A stretch of 64,000 nt of DNA, from positions 1 through 64,000 of the forward strand of contig CAMWQW010000012.1 in the NCBI GenBank assembly GCA_947176505.1, read 5' to 3'. Positions 62,630-64,000 of the stretch are shown here, piece after piece. Within the stretch, counting starts at the first letter, position 1. Every line of letters starts with the position of its first letter. A program made the translations under genes and the position numbers. The notes beneath the pieces were generated by a model, which made no database searches, was not told the origin of the DNA, and saw nothing but the letters and a program-made list of their open reading frames with translations. This stretch comes from an uncultured Lachnospiraceae bacterium (lineage in GTDB: Bacteria; Bacillota; Clostridia; Lachnospirales; Lachnospiraceae).

Positions 62630-62843
62630 TTTTTGCCCCTCTTTCTATATAGTATCATTCGATTCCCATGTATCGCCGCCGGACAGCTTTATGCCTCGCC
62701 ACGCCGTCCGACACAATAACTGAGAACAATTTTCATCTGTAAAAGCTTACTCTATAAATATACTATTATTCGACGAAAAAAACTACTGTTATTTCAAAAA
62801 ATATGTTAGTATATACCTAAGTTATTTGTTGTAGGAGAACATT

Positions 62844-63947
62844 ATGCGGACGATTAACCAAACACTAGAAAATTTTACGGTACAATATCCTTTAGAGAGA
62901 ATTGCTCCCCTTGATAAACTGCTGTTTATCGACATAGAAACCACCGGATTTACAGCGAAAAGTTCTTCTCTGTATCTGATTGGAGCAGCATACTATTATT
63001 CCGGCCGTTGGCATATCAAACAATGGCTCGCCACAAATTATGAAGATGAGAAAGCACTTTTGGATGATTTCTTTCCTTTTGCTGCCGATTTTACCCACCT
63101 GATTCATTTTAACGGTAATAATTTCGACCTTCCTTATCTGCTGCAAAAGTGCGAAATGTACAAGTTACCCTACCACTTTGATGATTTTGAGGGTATTGAT
63201 ATCTACAAACGGATATTCCCTTACAAATTTTTTCTGCACACGCCTAACTGTAAACAAAAAACTTTGGAGGAACTCCTCGGTATCGACAGGGAAGATATCT
63301 ATAACGGTGGAGAATTAATCGGCATATATCATGAATATGTGAAAAACCCTACAGAAGAGGCCTGCCGTTTTCTTCTTCTTCACAATAGTGATGATATGAA
63401 AGGAATGCTGCAAATATTGCCGCTCCTTGCCTTCTATGACCTTTTTAACGGTCCTCTCAAAGCTAAAAAGGTACAGTCTAACCGCTATGTCGATTACCAC
63501 GGACATGACAAGCAGGAACTTTTGATGAAATTAGAGCTTCCAACGCCCCTTCCGCTTCCCATTGCAAACCTTTCAAACGGATGTTATTTCAGCGGAGAAT
63601 CGAACGAAGGGATTCTTAAGGTTCCTGTTTATGAAGAAGAAATGAAATATTTTTATTCCAATTATAAAGATTACTATTATCTTCCGGAAGAAGATGTGGC
63701 TCTCCATAAATCAGTTGCCTCATTCGTGGACAAGACTCACCGTGTTCAGGCTGCTGCATCCACATGCTACACACGTAAATACTCTACTTATCTTCCTCAA
63801 TGGGATATTTTCATGGAGCCCTTCTTTAAGAGAGACTATAAGAGTAAAGATTTATTCTTTGAATTGACTGACGAAATCAAGAAAAACCGTGAACTGTTCT
63901 CACGATATGCACAGTACCTGCTTGGCAAAATGGCTAAAACATACTGA
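62844..63947 (+). CDS. RNase H-like exonuclease (YprB-type)
   Basis: A 367-residue protein with a ribonuclease H-like domain in the first 200 residues: LLFIDIETTGF (DxE), LIHFNGNNFDLPYL and a late LLHNSDDMKGM supply the acidic metal site. The rest, from about 210 on, is a conserved but unassigned domain rich in Tyr. The family is called YprB. TAGGAGAAC precedes the ATG; transcription is divergent from rnf. Confidence 0.85.
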   Translation: MRTINQTLENFTVQYPLERIAPLDKLLFIDIETTGFTAKSSSLYLIGAAYYYSGRWHIKQWLATNYEDEKALLDDFFPFAADFTHLIHFNGNNFDLPYLLQKCEMYKLPYHFDDFEGIDIYKRIFPYKFFLHTPNCKQKTLEELLGIDREDIYNGGELIGIYHEYVKNPTEEACRFLLLHNSDDMKGMLQILPLLAFYDLFNGPLKAKKVQSNRYVDYHGHDKQELLMKLELPTPLPLPIANLSNGCYFSGESNEGILKVPVYEEEMKYFYSNYKDYYYLPEEDVALHKSVASFVDKTHRVQAAASTCYTRKYSTYLPQWDIFMEPFFKRDYKSKDLFFELTDEIKKNRELFSRYAQYLLGKMAKTY

Positions 63948-63956
63948 CAAGAACAA

Positions 63957-63996
63957 GATAACAAAGGACGTTTCCGAGGAAACGTCCTTTGTTATC
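63957..63996 (+). terminator. Strong terminator after the exonuclease gene
   Basis: GATAACAAAGGACGTTTC (63957-63974), loop CGAG, and its perfect complement to 63996. An 18-bp stem, so probably active for both directions. Confidence 0.85.
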
Positions 63997-64000
63997 TCTC

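Noticed and set aside
24212..64000. tRNA or rRNA genes in the host part
   Set aside because: None were recognised; intergenic gaps showed only promoters, hairpins, the T-box and the 6S-like RNA.

Overview
The window looks like chromosome of a spore-forming, anaerobic Lachnospiraceae-type member of the Clostridia. The signs are a six-gene Rnf complex in the order C-D-G-E-A-B, a T-box-controlled pheST pair, SpoIID and SleB-type cell-wall proteins, an ATP-type PEP carboxykinase, and Firmicute-style GGAGG ribosome sites almost throughout. This assignment is inference from gene content, not from a marker gene.

Positions 1 to about 24,200 are the integrase-side part of a tailed-phage prophage; the other end lies outside the window. 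On the + strand at the right are a CI-like repressor, a protein with a PD-(D/E)XK-like nuclease motif, and a large serine integrase. Everything else is on the - strand. The early operon holds a Cro-like HTH, an XRE regulator, a 57-aa small protein, a membrane-anchored lytic transglycosylase, RecT with a RecE/exonuclease VIII-like partner, DnaD-like and DnaC-like replication proteins, a MazG-like pyrophosphohydrolase, RusA and a late regulator. The late operon begins with a ParB-like protein, a TET-associated-type glycosyltransferase and a shortened nucleotide-sugar dehydrogenase. A fused small/large terminase, portal, minor capsid protein, a Tad2 (anti-Thoeris)-like protein, scaffold and major capsid protein follow. 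Both operons have a predicted sigma-70 promoter carrying the same 14-mer in or at the edge of its spacer, suggesting one shared DNA-binding regulator.

Positions 24,212-45,700 are host core genes: queA, an M18 aminopeptidase, pheT, pheS with its T-box leader, a YihY-type membrane protein, a SpoIID/LytB protein, a probable 6S-like RNA, a two-component system with an ABC exporter, a PAS-GGDEF protein, pckA, deoC and citrate synthase. Positions 45,700-52,900 hold a lone receiver protein, threonine synthase, a SleB-like hydrolase, an AP2/HNH-derived protein that seems to have lost its catalytic histidine, a membrane-anchored GH25 protein, the flavin transferase ApbE and a ferredoxin-type aldo/keto reductase.

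Positions 52,893-57,417 encode a five-gene TerY-phosphorylation-type module: a Hanks-like kinase with zinc ribbon, a BspA-like leucine-rich-repeat protein, a TerY-like vWA protein, a PP2C phosphatase and a TerY-C-like metal-binding protein. It lies directly downstream of the Rnf operon (57,486-62,629). ApbE would attach FMN to RnfG and RnfD. An RNase H-like exonuclease closes the window.

The observations most worth following up are the ParB/glycosyltransferase/dehydrogenase cassette, the TerY-P module with its LRR protein, the Tad2-like gene inside the head operon, the shared promoter motif, the nuclease-like gene between repressor and integrase, and the AP2/HNH-derived protein.
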